Shown here: positions 63,421-64,000 of the stretch, piece after piece
Position numbering within the stretch: position 1 is the first letter of the stretch
Layout: every line of letters starts with the position of its first letter
Source: Anthopleura xanthogrammica
Taxonomy: Eukaryota; Cnidaria; Anthozoa; Actiniaria; Actiniidae
Length of the DNA stretch: 64,000 nt
Assembly: GCA_964019055.1 (NCBI GenBank)
Contig: OZ025206.1
Span: 13,116,291 to 13,180,290, forward strand
Direction of reading: 5' to 3'
Notes under the pieces: model-generated
What the model saw: the letters and a program-made list of their open reading frames with translations, nothing else
Database searches by the model: none
Told to the model about the DNA's origin: nothing
Translations under genes and position numbers: made by a program

Positions 63421-63824
63421 ATGTCTTACACTCGATTCGTCAGACAACAGAGACTTCTTGTCAAAGTATTTATCTTAACATCCGTATTCTGGATATCAGT
63501 GGATTTTCTATTATTCTTATCGTTTATGAACAATCAGTTAAATCTCTTTGACTCAAAAAATCTTATGCCAAATACTGTAAAAATTAATAGACGTGGCGAT
63601 TATCGAAAATTCCTTTACAAGCTTCGATCAAACAACTACAGGAAAGGTAGCCGCTATGAAGCGTTTGATGTGATTCCTGGCTTAGGAGAGCTGGGAGTAC
63701 CGGCACAGTTACCTGACGGACTCAAAGACGCTGCTCAGATGGTGTTTGATAATCACTCGTTCAACGTTATGTTGAGCGACAGGATTTCATTGGACAGAAA
63801 GTTGCAGGATGTCAGGGGACCGAA
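63421..63824 (+). CDS. polypeptide N-acetylgalactosaminyltransferase, first coding exon (partial)
   Basis: Golgi enzyme that starts mucin-type O-glycosylation by adding GalNAc to Ser/Thr. The exon encodes residues 1-134 and ends at donor gaa|gtaagt in phase 2; the rest is beyond the window. A type II membrane layout is clear: short cytosolic head (MSYTRFVRQQR), one hydrophobic anchor (about 12-35, LLVKVFILTSVFWISVDFLL), a basic stem, then GLGELGVPAQLPDGLKD. The conserved entry to the catalytic region (FNVMLSDRISLDRKLQDVRG) lets me assign the family. Which of the ~20 isoforms it is cannot be told without the catalytic and lectin domains. The ATG is the first in frame. Confidence 0.88.
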
Positions 63825-64000
63825 GTAAGTAACTCATAACGGAGAAAGGCTTCTGTTACATGGCAACGATGTTGCGGTAACAGCGTAGAATGCAGGGCAT
63901 CCTGTACCGGGGAAATGACCTTTTCCGAATTCGCTTGAATGACCACAGAACAAAAGATGCAAGTCGAGGCTGGAGTTTCAAATCCATACATTTACTGCAT

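Overview
The window is AT-rich, intron-rich animal DNA. Two minicollagen genes, the structural proteins of stinging-capsule (nematocyst) walls, place it in Cnidaria. Gene density and the abundance of short inverted-repeat transposons suggest an anthozoan (sea anemone or coral), but I cannot name the species. Exon models were built by hand from reading-frame continuity, GT/AG boundaries and intron phase. In every multi-exon model the phases add up.

Layout: 1-5180 is gene-poor, with a 1.6 kb long-terminal-inverted-repeat transposon and smaller hairpin elements. 5181-15838 (+) is an Na-K-Cl cotransporter (SLC12A2 type, 7 exons, 1191 aa). 17883-21369 (+) is NACA (7 coding exons, 208 aa). 22908-34358 (-) is the ER lectin OS-9 (13 exons, 1019 aa), with a minisatellite and a perfect 78-copy GTCA array in its introns. 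35237-36169 (+) is an intronless QPRT of NAD synthesis. 36840-38010 holds a broken Crypton-like tyrosine-recombinase element. 39134-42862 (-) is a QRICH2/C16orf96-type coiled-coil protein (5 exons, 923 aa). 44280-45027 (-) and 48266-50783 (+) are two minicollagens transcribed away from each other. 51258-56543 (-) is mitochondrial beta-ketoacyl synthase OXSM (14 exons, 467 aa). 56802-61974 (+) is CIR1 (10 exons, 415 aa). 63421 onward (+) is the first coding exon of a polypeptide GalNAc-transferase, cut by the window edge.

Most genes are unrelated housekeeping functions: ion transport, translation, ER quality control, NAD and mitochondrial fatty-acid synthesis, splicing/corepression and O-glycosylation. 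Three head-to-head arrangements stand out: OS9/QPRT, the minicollagen pair, and OXSM/CIR1, whose start codons are only about 260 bp apart. The minicollagen pair is the lineage-specific module. Both paralogues carry cysteines inside the collagen helix, cysteine-punctuated proline tracts and an extra short C-terminal cysteine module.

Intergenic and intronic DNA is full of miniature inverted-repeat elements (MITEs). At least four families occur twice or more, one element is inserted inside another, and several have readable target-site duplications. I found no credible entirely new multi-gene system. The best leads are the minicollagen locus and the link between the tyrosine-recombinase relic and hairpin MITEs elsewhere in the window.
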